DNA of 64,000 nt from contig NC_052664.1 in assembly GCF_016802725.1 (NCBI RefSeq), positions 30,335,275 to 30,399,274 on the forward strand, read 5' to 3'. The stretch's first letter is position 1. The number at the start of each line of letters is the position of its first letter. The position numbers were made by a program, and so were the translations under genes. Below the pieces are notes generated by a model. The model ran no database searches. It saw nothing but the letters and a program-made list of their open reading frames with translations, and was not told where the DNA came from. This document shows, one piece after another, positions 23,541 through 37,535 of this stretch. Source of the stretch: Solenopsis invicta. Taxonomy: Eukaryota > Arthropoda > Insecta > Hymenoptera > Formicidae.

Positions 23541-24840
23541 CGATCTTTTACTGATGAAACACGCAAAAAGGGCAAGTAAACATCTCTCTCGTGGGATCAA
23601 TGTCGTATTGCGTCGCTAGAGTAGTGAAAATTACTCTTCGAAGCTGCATCAGAATGTTATCTCGATCGAGAGAATGCTGGCGCCAAGTCACCGCCTTTGT
23701 ACGTCCTTTTTCTCTTTCATCCACGGTCTCTCGCATCCGAACCGAAGGCGCACGGCCTTTTCTACGACGCGATGCGGTGACTGCATCGTTGTCGTCGTTG
23801 TTGTCGTTCGAATGTCACAACGACGCGCATTCGTCGCATATAATTGCTCGCACTACGCATTGTTTCGTTTTTCTCCTCCCTATCCCTCACGCTTTTCTGT
23901 CATCGTGGTTGCTGTTGGAGAACGCCTGGCTGCCCGTGATATTTTCGTATCTCCTATTTATATACGCAAGAAGACTGCCAGTGATGTGCTCCGGTGCTCG
24001 TAGATGCCGCGAAGTTCAGGTCAGAGGACACACCCCGTAGAATGTCTTGGCAGAGAAAAAAAAAATATTGAGATACGTTTGGCGTGTGGTCTCGATTATA
24101 GTAACCTCGTTTCATCGGTACGATTTCATAAATCGTGACAAATATTTCGCGCTAACGATGTCGAGATCAGAGGCAAGGTGATTATAACGCAGATATATCT
24201 GGTATATATCGTGTGTATAATTGGGGAAGAAGCGCGGGAAGAAGAATGTTTGCGCGAGCCGGAAGATTCCTGGGGGTCTCCGTCTTGTTCTCCCGGCGTT
24301 CGAAAGATTCCTAACAAACCTGTTTCGTCGCACAAAACGTTAACGACTTTGTGGAGAATTTACGATTATGTAGGAAAGCGTGCCGTGCGGCTTTTCGGGA
24401 CCGCAGCCCCGGGAAACTGGCTACTGTCGTTTGTCGAAGCCGCTTATTACTTGTTTCGCCAACGCGGCTCTAGGAATAGCCTTAATGGTATAGCGTGTAC
24501 GCGCGTGAAGAATCTCGATATTTTATGGCGGCGATTATCGTTTAGCCTGTCCGTCGCGGCCAAATCGCACTACCGCGAGCGTCGCCTCTTATTTTCATCA
24601 TTAGGCTGTGACTAATCTACCATATTACCGTGACGAGACGCGCCCGAAAGGCGTTTTACCGAGAATCTCGCGCCCTGCCAGATTCTCCAAAAGTTCTCGT
24701 TACACGTGTAACAGCTGGGATGTGAGAAAAGTCGTAACGTTGCCGCATGCGTTTCCACGCCCCTCAAAACATAATCGAATTTAGAACCGTAACTAAAATA
24801 TAAGCCAAACTTACTTTTCTTCAACGTATCTCTTGACGAA
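23541..24840. other. CpG-rich block, no gene recognised
   Basis: Open frames of 149 and 109 codons (plus, 23591-24040 and 23674-24003) overlap in different frames. A 145-codon plus frame (24178-24615) overlaps two minus frames. A GTCGTCGTTGTTGTCGTT microrepeat at about 23788-23805 keeps stops away. No domain, signal peptide or membrane pattern could be assigned with confidence. Confidence 0.45.
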
Positions 24841-26440
24841 AGCGTGCAACATACTATATGCTGTGTCGCTGTATAAAAATTTAAGAAACTAATGACACAT
24901 CTTATGTAAAATGTTGTATTAGTTTCTCTCTATTACAAGGTATAAATCTAATTTGCAGCTTTCTATGTATTAGCTTTAGCTAAGCGTAGAATATGTGGAA
25001 TTACATCATAATTATATGGATACTGCAAAGAGAAGTCAATGATGTCTCTTGAAAGCGAGAAACTGCGATAATGCGAGATATCTCGAGTGTTTCAGCTCTT
25101 TCACGGTCCGATTACCGAGTGACTCACCGTCTCAAAATGCAATCATAAAACAATTCTTTCCGGATTATACAAATGATAGGCTACTTCCCACCATTTACAT
25201 TCGTTGGTTAATCCTACTAAGGCGTAGGCGTGCCCATTTGTTCTGTCTTTGTCTCGTGACATGATAATGGATACTTGAATAAACCTGAGTATGCATAATG
25301 GCTTTACAGCAACATTAGAAAAATCAATGAAATTGGAAGACATGGTGAAAAGCTAGGAAATTCAAAACAGTCATATATATTCTCAAGAAAAGTAATGAGA
25401 GAAGATGTAGAGGAGAACATTAGGTGTCAGACGTGTACAAACGCGTACTGATTAGTTTGAATTTTAGAAAACCTGAAAAAGATAAAAAAAGGAGAGCGGA
25501 GCACGGATAATTTAGTAGGTGCCAGGTAGAATAATGAGTTTGCGAAGTTCTTCAAATCACCAACGTGTATCTTCAATTCATCACGGAAACGAGGATCTTC
25601 ATCACGCGAAAGAATGTAAACACCCTGGGAGATCTTAGCACACGAATACCAATCGCAAGGGCCGTTCTGTATTAATTTCACCGTATTCTTTCACAACTCG
25701 CTGTCCAGTACAGCGATAATTGCTATAAAAGCAATTCTCTCGCGACCATCGACCTGATACCAATTGACTTTCACATTCTTTCTTTCGGTATAGATAGAGC
25801 GAAATTAAACTTGCGGTTTGATTCAGTGTTGCCAAAACAATATGGCTAAACAAATTGCAGCGTCATGTAAAACCACATTGCATTTTGCAAAAGAAAATAC
25901 GCTTCTCAAAACTAATTTCGCGCGCAACGCAAGTTCGTGGACGCAAAAAGAACTTTGCCGATAACGAGGTACATGCCTCCTGGTTTCAATCAACGGCCAG
26001 GGCGAGTCGCGAAATGTCCGTCAACGCTGCTCGTCGCCAGGGTCGTGTGCGAGCAAAAAATGATTTGTCTGCTCGTTTACGTCACTCATCCTTCCAACAT
26101 TCGTGCAATAAACGGATATCGAAGGCGAGGAGAGTCGCGGGAGAACGAACGCGATCGTTGGTTTATTATCTTATTATATTTCGCACGATAGGTACATGTG
26201 TATGCTCGTGTGTGTGTAAAATAGCGTACACACACACATGTGTGTTTGCATGTGTGGTGTACGCTGCCGCGATTGCAGCCGCATGGTGAGGCTAATTGCA
26301 AACCAGCCGTTGTACGGAGAACGCAGCGGGGGAACAGAATCTCCTCTAGAGCCACGGGATGTGGGATATTTCTGATCTATCAGTCAAGCAATCAGTTCGC
26401 GGTCGCTCTGGTGGAAAATACAAAATAGCGTTGAAAGCCA
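24841..26440. other. Neutral then CpG-rich sequence, no gene
   Basis: Neutral to AT-rich up to about 25850, then CpG-rich to 26440. A 144-codon plus frame at 25855-26289 ends in sequence made of the GT/AC repeat and overlaps frames on both strands. It was not recognised. Confidence 0.45.
26207..26262. repeat. (GT)n and (AC)n tracts in inverted arrangement
   Basis: A GTGTGTGTGT run is followed after about 10 bases by ACACACACAC, and then by the 14-bp palindrome ACACACATGTGTGT. The two tracts can pair as a hairpin. Alternating purine-pyrimidine sequence also favours Z-DNA. Confidence 0.8.
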
Positions 26441-28400
26441 GTAAGTAAGTAAGTAGCAGGATGTGGAGATGATGTCGAAATTGCTCAGATACGACATTCA
26501 TTTTGCTACATCAGACTGTTCGGGACAGCAGCTACCAAGGAATTAATAAGTGACTCTAGCGAGATGCCTTCCAGCGATATAATTACGTTCTGATTAAACC
26601 GAGGTATGCGCAATAATGCGGATGATTGGTGGCTACCTGAAACAGGGGCTGATGTTCCCAATTAAAATTTTCCTCGCCGACGCTACGATCGCACGGCATT
26701 CAATTTTTAATCTCGTTGATAGAAGGAATTTGGTATATTGTATTCAATAGATATTTCGTATATTGACGAGATTGTGTGCTAATCACGTGTTAGTCAATAG
26801 TTATTCGCTGCTGCGGTAACGTATCATTAACTTATCATTAACATATAGCTAAATACCGTCAACGATTATTATCAACCTGCGATGGTTGAGATGAACATTC
26901 TCTTCATTTGCACAGAATCGTTTCTTTCCCACACGATTCTCCGAAATTTACTTTAATACTCGAACGCGGACAAAATAGTGGAGAGAGAAAGGGGAAGAGA
27001 AAGAGAGAGAGAACGCAGTGACGTTACCAAAATTAACCTTGAGACGGTGCCAAAATAATTTATTTTTCCTTTTCCCCTATGCGCACAGCTATACTCGTAT
27101 ATCTCGAACTTGTATAATCTTCTCGGCGAAATCGCGCACTCCTATCATATCTTTCAATCGGACGCATTCCACGATGCCAATCACACGTTCAAGGTCGCCC
27201 AAGGATAAACGCTGAGCGAGGAGGCGAGTTATGCTTCCAAAAAATGTAAATGAACGACTAGCCTCGTATCTAAGACAAGCTCTTCGAGAAGTATCCGGTC
27301 TGAAGCTGAAATTCAAGCGATCTAAGCGTAGTATTGCGCGCGAGCGAAAGTAAAACACATGTCGAGCCAATCAACCGAAACCGGCTGTAACTCGATACCG
27401 AGTAACATTTCTGTACTTTAACGGCTATTGAAAAGCCTGCCTTGTCTATTTTCTCACTTCTTTGAAGAGTGCCGTAATGGCCGGCCTGTCTCTCCCAGTT
27501 GACATTCTAATGCTGCGCAGATAAATTGGATTGGCATCTCAGATAGTTGGGATTGGCCGGGCTCCAGCGTCGAATGCCTTGATTAATATACCGGTAATTA
27601 GTTACCGCTGCAACCGCGAGTTACAGATATTATTATGCTAATTACGTCGGCGACGTTGAGTAATAGGCTGCACGTGAAGCAACGGACAAGAGGCGAGCGG
27701 CCCACGTTCTCGCCATTTGTGGTACCACTGTTCCATCGAACCTTTGGAAGCGAACAGGCGACCTTGAAAAATATCGAACGTATGCACAAAAGTGAAAGGA
27801 TCCGCCAATCGTTTTTTTTTTCTTTTTTTTTACAAGCTCCTTATATGCAAATTGCAGTATTTGCTGAGGAATGCCGAGTATATACGTTTGTTTAGTACAA
27901 TTATATGTGCGATCACTGATGAATGGTTGAGAGATATTACCGCTATAAAGCCTGTTCTAAACGCTTTTATTGCTCCGCCGCACCGCTCTTGTCGGTAAAC
28001 CATTAACTATTAATAATCTATTTGCGTCATTGTTCGTAAATTATACAATAAGACGTTCCTTGTTATTTTAAATCCCTTCCATACTAGGATGCATGGTCGC
28101 TATGAAACGACGATTTCTTAAACATAGCAAAACACCTTTAAAGTGCACATCGATCGTTACTTCGGCAACTTTTATTGAAGCTAAAGCTAGTAGTTACAAA
28201 TACGTGCAATCTTAAAGGTAAGTAGGCATAAAAGAAAGTGATTTCTTAACGATTGGAGCACTCGTACTTATTCGCGAGATACACACGCGAAGTCTGAATT
28301 AAATACTCATACAATTGAAGGCTGTATATGATTATTGTATATGCATTTTCCGTTAGGCAACGATACCATTAAACGTGTTCTACGAAAAAATGTAACTCCG
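26441..28400. other. Mixed sequence, no gene
   Basis: It begins with a short (AAGT)n run at about 26443-26456. A GA-rich run lies at 26980-27012 and a T-rich run at 27811-27831. Frames of 60-93 codons overlap on both strands without recognised motifs. Confidence 0.45.
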
Positions 28401-29000
28401 ATTGCGCTCATCCGTCAGGCTCTGCGAAACGCACCGACAGACGTACGCATATACGCATAAATAACGTATGTGCGTATTTCAATAATATTCCCCCAACAGC
28501 TGCTGTTGTACGAGAAAGGAGTACGCTCTTGGGGCAGAAAAGAAGTTCGAAACAATTATCCAGACCAGACCTGACGGACGGAGAACGATGTTAGCCGTGA
28601 GCTGAAGCACGAAGCGCGGGCTCTTAGAGGGAGGCAAAGAGGGCGAAGGCACGGCAACAAAAATGATTCGGCTCCGAGCCCGACCGGGAGGCTTGAACTT
28701 CTTACATGAGTTCCCGCCAGTATTTACGATCGTGTCGACGAGACCTCGTTGAGATCCGCGCCGATTCGAGAACAAGAGATCCCCGATTCGGCGAGCGGCC
28801 ATCGGCAATGCGGGGAGAAACGATCAATGCGATCAAAGAGCGATCGTATGTGCGCGCGCGTCTCCCGCGCACTAAAATTCTCTCGATCGTAACCGCAGAA
28901 TCGAATTCCGTCGCGACATCAGCTGCCAATCTTCGACCGCATTTGTTCAGTTTCTTTCGCGTTCGATCGGTATACATACGCTTCATTCATGATCGAATTT
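28401..29000. other. CpG-rich block, no gene
   Basis: A plus-strand frame (123 codons, 28706-29077) and a minus-strand frame (94 codons, 28702-28986) cover the same bases. CAACAGCTGCTGTTG at 28494-28508 is a perfect inverted repeat centred on an E-box (CAGCTG). Confidence 0.45.
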
Positions 29001-29756
29001 TACGATCGTTACAAATGTCGCACAAATATCATAGTTTACATTTACGCACGAGAGAAATGGATAAAAAACTGTCTTAATTGACAATGTACTGATATTCAGG
29101 TAGTAATTAATGTAATCGTTACAATTACACTGTGAAAATAAGAAGATAAACGTAAGTAATAAAAATGAGTTCAGCAACAAACGCTTTTTTTTATTGATAG
29201 CTGCTTATTGAAACTCGACGTTTAAAACATGGAGTAATTACAAATGGAGATAAAAATATCACGTTCATAAAATTATTAAAAATGCACATTTCATAAGAAC
29301 AGACAAATTGAAAAGGAAATCTAAAATTTGGATAATTTTAGTATTTTTTTGGATTATATTATAAAATCATAATTTATTCAACATTTTTTGTACTCATTGT
29401 ACGTGTAACAACATGTATAATAGTTAAATAATAGACTGGATATTTTTTTAAATTCATTAATTATCTGCGAGTTGTGTGCTATAAAAATATTTTTATTGCA
29501 ATATATAAACTGTTTTTTGTATACACGATAATTATATTCCGCTTTACATCATCACGTCTCATCATGTATCAAGATTTTTCATATTTCACACGACAAAGGG
29601 GGATTGGATATAAGTCGAACCCATTTACAATGAAATTGATCCCATAAGTTTTTATGGTGGTAATTGACTTTTAATCTGTTCCAATAAGCGGCTATGAAAA
29701 TGCGTTCCGCGAGAATGAAGCGATAAAGTGGGCCGACACCCATTCCAGATCAACAT

Positions 29757-29858
29757 CTTCGTCATTACCGTCATCGCCACTACTACTGCTCACCATCACC
29801 ATTATCATCATTATCATTATTTTCCTCATTATCCTCATCATCATCATCGTTATCAATT
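29757..29858. repeat. Imperfect (CAT/ATC)n trinucleotide tract
   Basis: About 100 bp of interrupted ATC, ATT and ACT triplets, purest at 29835-29853. It is low complexity, and no frame through it looks like a gene. Confidence 0.85.
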
Positions 29859-30152
29859 GATGCATTATCCGCTGCTATAAGGTATCTCTGTTCTTGTCAA
29901 TCCGATAAATCGCAGTTCGATAATTAAGCAACACGAACAAAAGGAAATGCAGCATCAGTTTTTATGACGCTAAAATATTCTAATTTCAATAGTTGATTTC
30001 GTCCTCTCTTGCAACAGTAAATTTACCCTTTTAAAGGAAAATTTCAAATATTACTGGTAACCTCCGAGCTTTTGTTTCAATCTCAAATATAATTAAAGCA
30101 ATTTAATTTTCAGCCTTTTTACATCGCGAATAATAGAGTTGAAATAATAGAA

Positions 30153-30181
30153 AAGAGAGAGAGAGAGAAAGAGAGAGAGAA
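30153..30181. repeat. (GA)n purine tract
   Basis: Nearly pure GA repeat with two short interruptions. It gives GAGAG sites of the kind bound by GAGA factors in insects and could form triplex DNA. Neither has been shown here. Confidence 0.85.
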
Positions 30182-31599
30182 AATTTGACATCTCTGCTAT
30201 TTTATACTAAAACGCGAATGTAAAGGATGACAATAGCGAGAGTTGTAAAACATTTTTTTCATCTAATAATAAAAGACATGGGTTTAATAATAATATATCA
30301 GATCTCCGATTCTCGTTTCTGGGAACGATCAAAGCTAATTCGATCTACATTTTTCAGATAAATATCTCTAATCCCTTTCGTCTGATCTCTTCACGAATCA
30401 ATCGTTTTCTGACGTCATTGAATCAACGGAAGAAAAAGAAAATCGTTGGATGTACGATGATACGCGTAGATATCCCAGATCTTCGAGCTCATGTTCCGGG
30501 AGTATGGAAGACGTTGGGTGCCACGGTTCTCTCAACAATCAGAAACCTGTTTCCAGAGTGAAACCTCTCCGGCTGGAACCTCTTTACTGTTCGTTCCTTC
30601 TTTTCTTCCTCGTCGTCTTCCTTTTCCTCTCGCTTTCGCCCTTCGTCCCACCCCCTTCTCCAGACGAGGTTAGATGAGGATCGCCCCGCGTTCATCAATC
30701 ATCCATTGAAACGTAACCCGTGGCGTTCTATAATTAACGACCTCGCTACAAACTTCCAAGAGGTCCCACGCCCAAACGAAACCTGGCCCGCTGAATGTAT
30801 CCTCCACTTTGAGATACGTGCCAGATTGACGCGAAACTGAAGACCAGATTCTCTTACCCCGATCTTTTTTATCTGTTACGAACGCTTCGTCGTGGTACAT
30901 GGTACATTTACTCGTGCACTTTGATTTCTCAAATTTTCATTTAAACATCAAAGGAGCGTCGACGATACCGTTTATTGCTCGAAGAACGAACGCGGAACCT
31001 TGAACGTGAATGCTATTTGTAAGCGTTAAACAATTCTAATAATAACAAAAGCGTGAGGGCTCACGAAACGATATATTTGCGTCGACGTATCACAAATATC
31101 GCGCAATAAGATAAAGCTCAATACTCGACAAAATTATGTTACGTGTCTTTGGATATCTAGATTGTCGCATTGTAAATATATTTTGAAAAAAAAATTGCGC
31201 AATCCATAAAATGCGATTTAATAAAAATTTATAGCGAGATGCACTAAGTAATATGTACTACGTTCTAAAATTATCCGTCTCTCCCAACTCATGTGTCATT
31301 ACCGCATCTCCGCACCGGTGAGATTCACTACCGCTGGTTACATTATGCAAATAATATTTCATCAGCTGGACGCGAGTGAAATTGCCATTTATAATAGCCG
31401 TTTCGCGTAGCAATCCGCCGATGCTAACGTAACATGCACGTGCCTCACATACATTCGCGTAGAGGATATATTGACTGTGATAAACTTTATCGGAACTGCT
31501 GGTGGCTTAACGTTTATCTGCTCGGGCTTGGAGAAATGCTATTCATAGCGGATGAATTAAAATACTTCTCGATTGGACGAATTATGTGAAAAAGGTACT

Positions 31600-31630
31600 C
31601 CCCTCGCCCTCTCCCCCCCCCCCTTCCCCC
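31600..31630 (-). other. Canonical G-quadruplex motif on the minus strand
   Basis: The plus strand carries C-runs of 4, 3, 11 and 5 bases (31600-31603, 31607-31609, 31613-31623, 31626-31630) separated by 2-3 bases. The minus strand therefore has four G-runs of at least three with loops of at most three bases, which meets the usual quadruplex rule. Confidence 0.85.
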
Positions 31631-34600
31631 GATTAGATACAGGTCGGATGAAAACGCACTTTCATCAATTTAAAGCCAGTTTCACGTGATTGACTAATCG
31701 AACCGCTAATTTGAAGCAACCGCCACCGCCGCACCGTGATGTTTCAAGTAATAAAATTTGTGACTGAGAGGTTACGCGGTTGAAGACGCGCACGGCACCA
31801 CGTCGGAATGTGAATTTACTGTATGTGGTAAGGGGATTGACGTCTACTCTTCAGATTGCAGCAATGTCGCTTCTGGAAGTGCTCGCGCTACTGTAAGGAA
31901 AATTAAAGAGAAGGTTTATAAGCGCGCTAGTGAGTGTGCAGACGTGCAATGCTTGGCCGAGTTGGAAGGTGAACCGCGAAACCGAGATGTGTGATAAAAT
32001 AGCATCATGTGGCAATCACGTGCGAATTTTTCGAATATAATAAAGTCAAAATGACTGTAATTATTGAATGCGTGAAATAAACATGAGACAAGTTCTATGC
32101 ATTAGAATGAAGCAACGGTGTAAATTAGAACGATTTTTTTTTTTATTCATCAAGTTTTTCTTAATTGCTCCAATATATATCAAATAGATATTTCACATTT
32201 AATTGATTGCGCGCACAAATTGGAAGAATTGTAATAGGACTCACGACTTGAAATCAGCCTGTCGAATTACCAAATCGCCGCGGCGAGGCTGATTAACGAT
32301 CGTGGACTCATTCCGGATTTGCTAGACTTAATCGTATTAGTTGGGAAACCCACAGTAACAAATTGACCACGAGATTTATGCGCTTTCACCAATGGAAATG
32401 CGTTGTCCAATCCTCTTCGCGGCCCTTTTCCTATAATCCGTTAATCATTATCATCGTACATGGAACAGTGAGACAAGAGGCGGGATATATTATGAAACCG
32501 GTAACCGGATAATTTTATGAAAACTGGTCGGACGAGTTAAAAACCGGCCCGGTTGACGATCTCGGACTAAACAGGCGCCAAACTGGATCTTGTTACTCTC
32601 AGAAAACGAAATCTCATCGACGATGAATTAAAAATTTCATAACGGCAATCGGCCCTGAAGCGCAGGAATGTATCTATTTTGTCATCTTTATTAAGCCAAG
32701 TAATGTCCTAAAAAAAGCTATAACATTGTTGATAAATAGCGAATTATTTTCATTTTAAAACTGATAATACGATAATTACTAGCTCAAACAAAATCTTTAT
32801 TGCTTCAATTTATAGATAAACAATAAGTACAATATTACTGGGATTTATGTCTATTAAAATAATTGCTGCATTGAAATTTTTGCATATGTACATACATATA
32901 TATAATGGACAAAGAAAAAAACGGTGGTAGTGAAAAGACGATTCCCTTTAGGTCTAAAAGGGTCGCGAAAATCGAGCGGGTGGATAAACAGACGGCATTG
33001 TCTTCGCTTCATCGACTGACCGATATTTGACCAGAGTCATTCTGAAAGTATGGATTAACGATCCGTAGGGTGGACCGAAGGGTAGACCAGAAGAGATTAC
33101 TAAGCGAAGGCTAAGCGTGATGCAGGTGGTCGAAGGGGAATCGCCGGAAAGAAAGGACAGAGATGATGGTTCCACTTCAGAAACGAACGAAAGCCTCCAA
33201 CGGTATAGTGGTGAGTTAAGAGGGCCTAGAAAGCATCGACTGTTCTGCTCGAGATCGCCGTTCTATCTGAAAGCGGGAGTACATTCTAATTCGATCAGTC
33301 TAGACGTGAATCTACAGGGTGTTCTTGCTGCGACTTATATTTAGCTGCACTTATAATGCCAGAATAATAGCCACTCTATTCATATACTTAATCATCGTCT
33401 TCCTTGGTAGTTGTATACGATATTTAAAAAATTTTTTACGTAAATATACTTGAAAAATATATCGTTTGACTCTTAATTTGTTTAAGCTTTTAATTTAGTT
33501 TATTGTCAATGGAATAGAAATATATTTCAGTATTTCTGTTTTCACCATTTCATGCAATTAAAAAATTATACAATGTGGATAAAATATTTTCAATATCAAT
33601 CATAGTAATGAAGAATAATTGTAACAAATTCTGGACTAAAACAATATTGAAAATAATAACAATTTTCATTTGAATGTAATATTGAAAAATTACGAATAAT
33701 TGTCGCAGAACGAAGTAAAACACCCGATATGTCATGAGGATAAAGGCATCAAAGAGAGTCGAAGCCTACAGATATTACGCCATAAATCGGCTATGAGATG
33801 TTTGAAGGAACGATTGTTTCGGATCGATTCTTCTTCAGGGCTTGGAGTGTCGAAATGAAACTCTTGATGTCTGATCGATTCTACCATGAAGCATCAGCTC
33901 GTCGCTCCTTTCAAACTACTCCACAATAGCATAATAGAAGCTATTCACGTTGAAAAGTCCGTTTGCGATTCTTACATTCTCAAATCCTTAATTTTACCTT
34001 AAGTCTTACCTCTCTCGGATTTGAATACTTTGTACATACTCGATTATTTTTCCTTTTACACACACATACACATCGGGCAATAATTATCTTATAACTAATG
34101 CTTCTAACTTGGAAAATAATTTAGAAAGTAAAATAAAGAAAAAGCGTATATTCATTTTTATAAATTGTTTAGCAGACAAAAGAAATAAAAATTAAGGGAC
34201 AGGATAATATTATTAAAATAAAAACTAAGACAGAATTATATTTGTTCTGAAATTTTCCTGTAATTTACTGATATTCTAATTGAAGGAGTGCTAATAAGGA
34301 AAAGTGTCACATCAATCATCGTACAGCAAACTAATAATTAACAGAAAGAAATATTCTACGTGTCGTATCGGAGAAACAGCATTTACGCAAGAAATTGAAG
34401 AATAAAGAAACAAATACAATAAAAGAACAAGTCGAAATAGGTGGCTGCAGCTAGGCAATTAAAATAAATAGATGGAGACATGCACGTGCAAAGACGAAGC
34501 TATCTCGATGTCAATCCTCTTCACTGTCTAGCATTTATTTCACATTTTTCTAAGAGCAAGACGCTATTGTCATATAAAAAAATCATAATTGCTTTATATC

Positions 34601-35200
34601 ATACGGCAGCAGAGATAGAAATCAATTCTGATCCGGTTTGGAGGAATGACAAGAACGCACGGGATTGCATAGTATTTGACATTATCCGTAACCCTATCGC
34701 CTCTTTAACGAAGTCGACGTCATTGCATTCACATGTCGAATAGCTATCATTTTTTATTTTACGACCGAGTGTCTTTCCTCATAGACCTTTAGAGCTGACG
34801 TTGAAGGTTTTAAAATGTAAAAATTTACAATAAAAAAAAAAATAATAATATCTTTTATTTTTCACAACTCTCATCATATGCGCAAATCATATATAAATCG
34901 CATATGAATAAATCCAAATATAGAGGTGGAACAATGGTTGGACAATTATATACGAAGAATAGACATATTAATCAAAGCATTATTTGTTACACAATAATGC
35001 CGAGCCATCTACGTGCATAAATATCAGAAATAACAAACGGCAATGAAACGTAGATAAAATTAACAAGCATGAATATATATTCGACGTTCCGATTTCGTTT
35101 CATTTCGTCCACGCTGCAAATGAATAATGCGAGCCGCGAAAATTGTCAATGGGGTAACGTGGCTTACAAATCCTCTTAAAATGCATTATATAAATCGAAA
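31631..35200. other. Mostly AT-rich sequence, no gene
   Basis: Balanced to 32700, then AT-rich. A short GC-richer island at 32940-33330 has overlapping plus and minus frames, neither recognised. A 9-bp perfect hairpin (TCATATGCG with CGCATATGA, 16-base loop) lies at 34874-34907. Confidence 0.45.
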
Positions 35201-36560
35201 TCCATTTTTCAGGCAAAACATATTTTTCGAGCGCGGCTATTCAAACGATTCTCCGAGCCATTTATGCATACATTCGCGGATCGCAAACAACGCCGCGGCA
35301 CCGTGTACCCGCAAATATCCCCTTCACATCGAACACGATATAAACAGGTAGACGGGGTTGTAGAAAAAGGACAGAGGAGAAAAAGGCGAAAGCGATCCAA
35401 TAGTCACGACCCTTCCCGATCGATTAATATCACTGCAATAAACGTCATTGCATATCGAAAAGGGGTGACTCGCCCCACGGCAAACGCGAGCCTCGTGTCG
35501 AAAAATATATACCTCTCTATTTTACAAAACACGCAATAGCACACGTATCCCTTTAGTCACGCAGCTCCGACTGCGTTCTTCTTTTGTGACGAAGAAAAAA
35601 AAAGCCAACCGATGGAAGGTCCAACTGCTGCTACTCATCATACACGTGAGCAAATCGGCGAATAAAATAGTCTGACTTTTCACGCATTTCATCCAGAAAA
35701 AGTATAGTAGAATTGAACCATCGCGAAGGTAATATAGATTAAATCAGATTACAGATTTTTCAACTCGATGAAACTTAATGGTTGCGCAAATAGACGTTCT
35801 TGCATTCATTCGCGTTCTCGCCAGTATAAATACTCAACGGGTCGTCATTAATCTCGCGATTGCACCGCGGCTTGGACACAATCGTTATGAAATCCCAGCA
35901 TTCTTCGATACTCCTATCTCTCTAGCCGCGAGATCCTCTTCAAAGACGCGAGGGGACTAAAATATCATCCGCTCTGTTTTCCCGTAATGCGCACATATTA
36001 AACGCAAAGGGGCGCACAATAGAAACGTTCACACGCACGTTGCTCGCGTGGATGTAAGTACTCCATGGGTATCGATGGCGTATCGATGGATCCCCATTGT
36101 GATCAGCGAGGGGGCAACGAAAGGGGGAGCACGATAGCCTGGCGCGTAGAGCAGGTAACACGTCGCTGAGGTAGGATTGTGCTCCGACAGCGATTGATAC
36201 GATTCGAGTCGAAATCTCGCGGTCCATTGTCGGTTTGCTTTTTGCCGCCTCTTATATGCGCGACTTCGATTGTGTACCACCGGCTGCATTCATCCACGAG
36301 TGGAAAGGCGATTTCTCATCCGCGTAACGGGGTAACGGCGGAGCACAATGCGGCCGGCGAAATAATAAAGGGCGCTCCGCGGTAGGAAGGAAAACGGCGA
36401 AAAATGAAAACTCCCCGACGAATATAAATCAGCAAGGACGCGTTTCGTGTGCACGCGCCTCGCGTATGACTCTCGTTAAAAGCCGTTGCTCGCGAGTTGC
36501 TCCTCGCGTCTTGAAAAGAAAAAAGAAAAGTTAATTTCTTTTTTTATTACCAGCATCGAT
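35201..36560. other. CpG-richer block, no gene
   Basis: CpG-rich mainly at 35800-36500. Minus frames of 95 and 86 codons (35940-36289) overlap each other in different frames, a sign of low stop density rather than coding. Confidence 0.45.
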
Positions 36561-37535
36561 CGCAGGTAACACACTCCGATGCATAAGTCGGCGCAATGGC
36601 AGGGAATCGGAGATCCTGTTCGGATCATAACTGTTCGGATCATAACTCAAACTTTTACTTTTCTTTCATTAACGTATGTAAAAGTACGTGAGAGTGAAAT
36701 TGCAAAACTGATCGATAATTTCACATCACTAACGCTTCTAAAAATGTCGGGGAATCAAAAAATGCTCCAGGATATGTATAAAGCATGCAATGACATGCTT
36801 GATTACTCTCTACTTTCGCCATGTAAATGGTAAGATTGATGTTATTAACCTCCGACGTATTAAATTTTCCTTTGGATCGTTACGAATTGACTTTACAGTT
36901 TCGACATAAATGACGCTCTACTCGTACGGCATGTAAAAACGTTACGTGATTAGTAATGATATTTTGAAATCGATCAAATTAACATTCGTACTTGTAACAC
37001 CAGACACATTTGTACTGTGCTAAATTAAAAGTTGACGTTAATAACGATGTACGATTGCAATATTTCATATTTTTTGGAATCAGCGAACAGCCGTAATGGC
37101 GCCAGACTTGTGTGTACTTCTGCATCGGAACATCCTAGATGTTATTATTGACAGCTGATAATGATATTTCGACATTATTCAAATCGACATCTTCGCTGTT
37201 TGCTAGTTTGGCGAATTAGAAAGTGGTATTAATGGTGCCGTTTGACCGCGAGACATAGCTACTTAATCTTTCAAAGGATTTACGGAGTCATGCTGTTAAA
37301 TACGTAACAGGACGACAAGTAAACTCGGACGTTTCCTATGATCAATAGTAACGTATCACGGAAAACTTGCTTTATACACATATATTAAACGCGCGCACAG
37401 TTCGCCAATTTATTTCTCATAAATAGATATAATATTAGTTTGTTAATATATGTTGCATGGCTTACATAAAACTCTACAAAATCAAAAATTACTTTATCGA
37501 TAATTTATATGTGTATAATTTATGTACAGGGTGAT
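36561..37535. other. AT-rich sequence with one coding-like stretch
   Basis: A plus-strand open frame (36579-36833) ends against a good 5' splice-site match and is treated as a weak exon candidate in the findings. The rest is AT-rich with no recognised feature. Confidence 0.4.
36616..36645. repeat. Perfect 15-bp tandem duplication
   Basis: CTGTTCGGATCATAA occurs twice head to tail without a mismatch. It lies inside the open frame at 36579-36833, where it would duplicate five codons in frame. Confidence 0.9.

Larger units (their letters stand above)
29001..31599. other. AT-rich to mixed sequence, no gene
   Basis: AT-rich to about 30400, then a mixed CpG-richer stretch to 30900 that includes a pyrimidine tract (30585-30664). 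Beyond 31280 the sequence is balanced, with an octamer ATGCAAAT (31345-31352) and an E-box CAGCTG (31363-31368) close together. No coding sequence was recognised. Confidence 0.45.
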
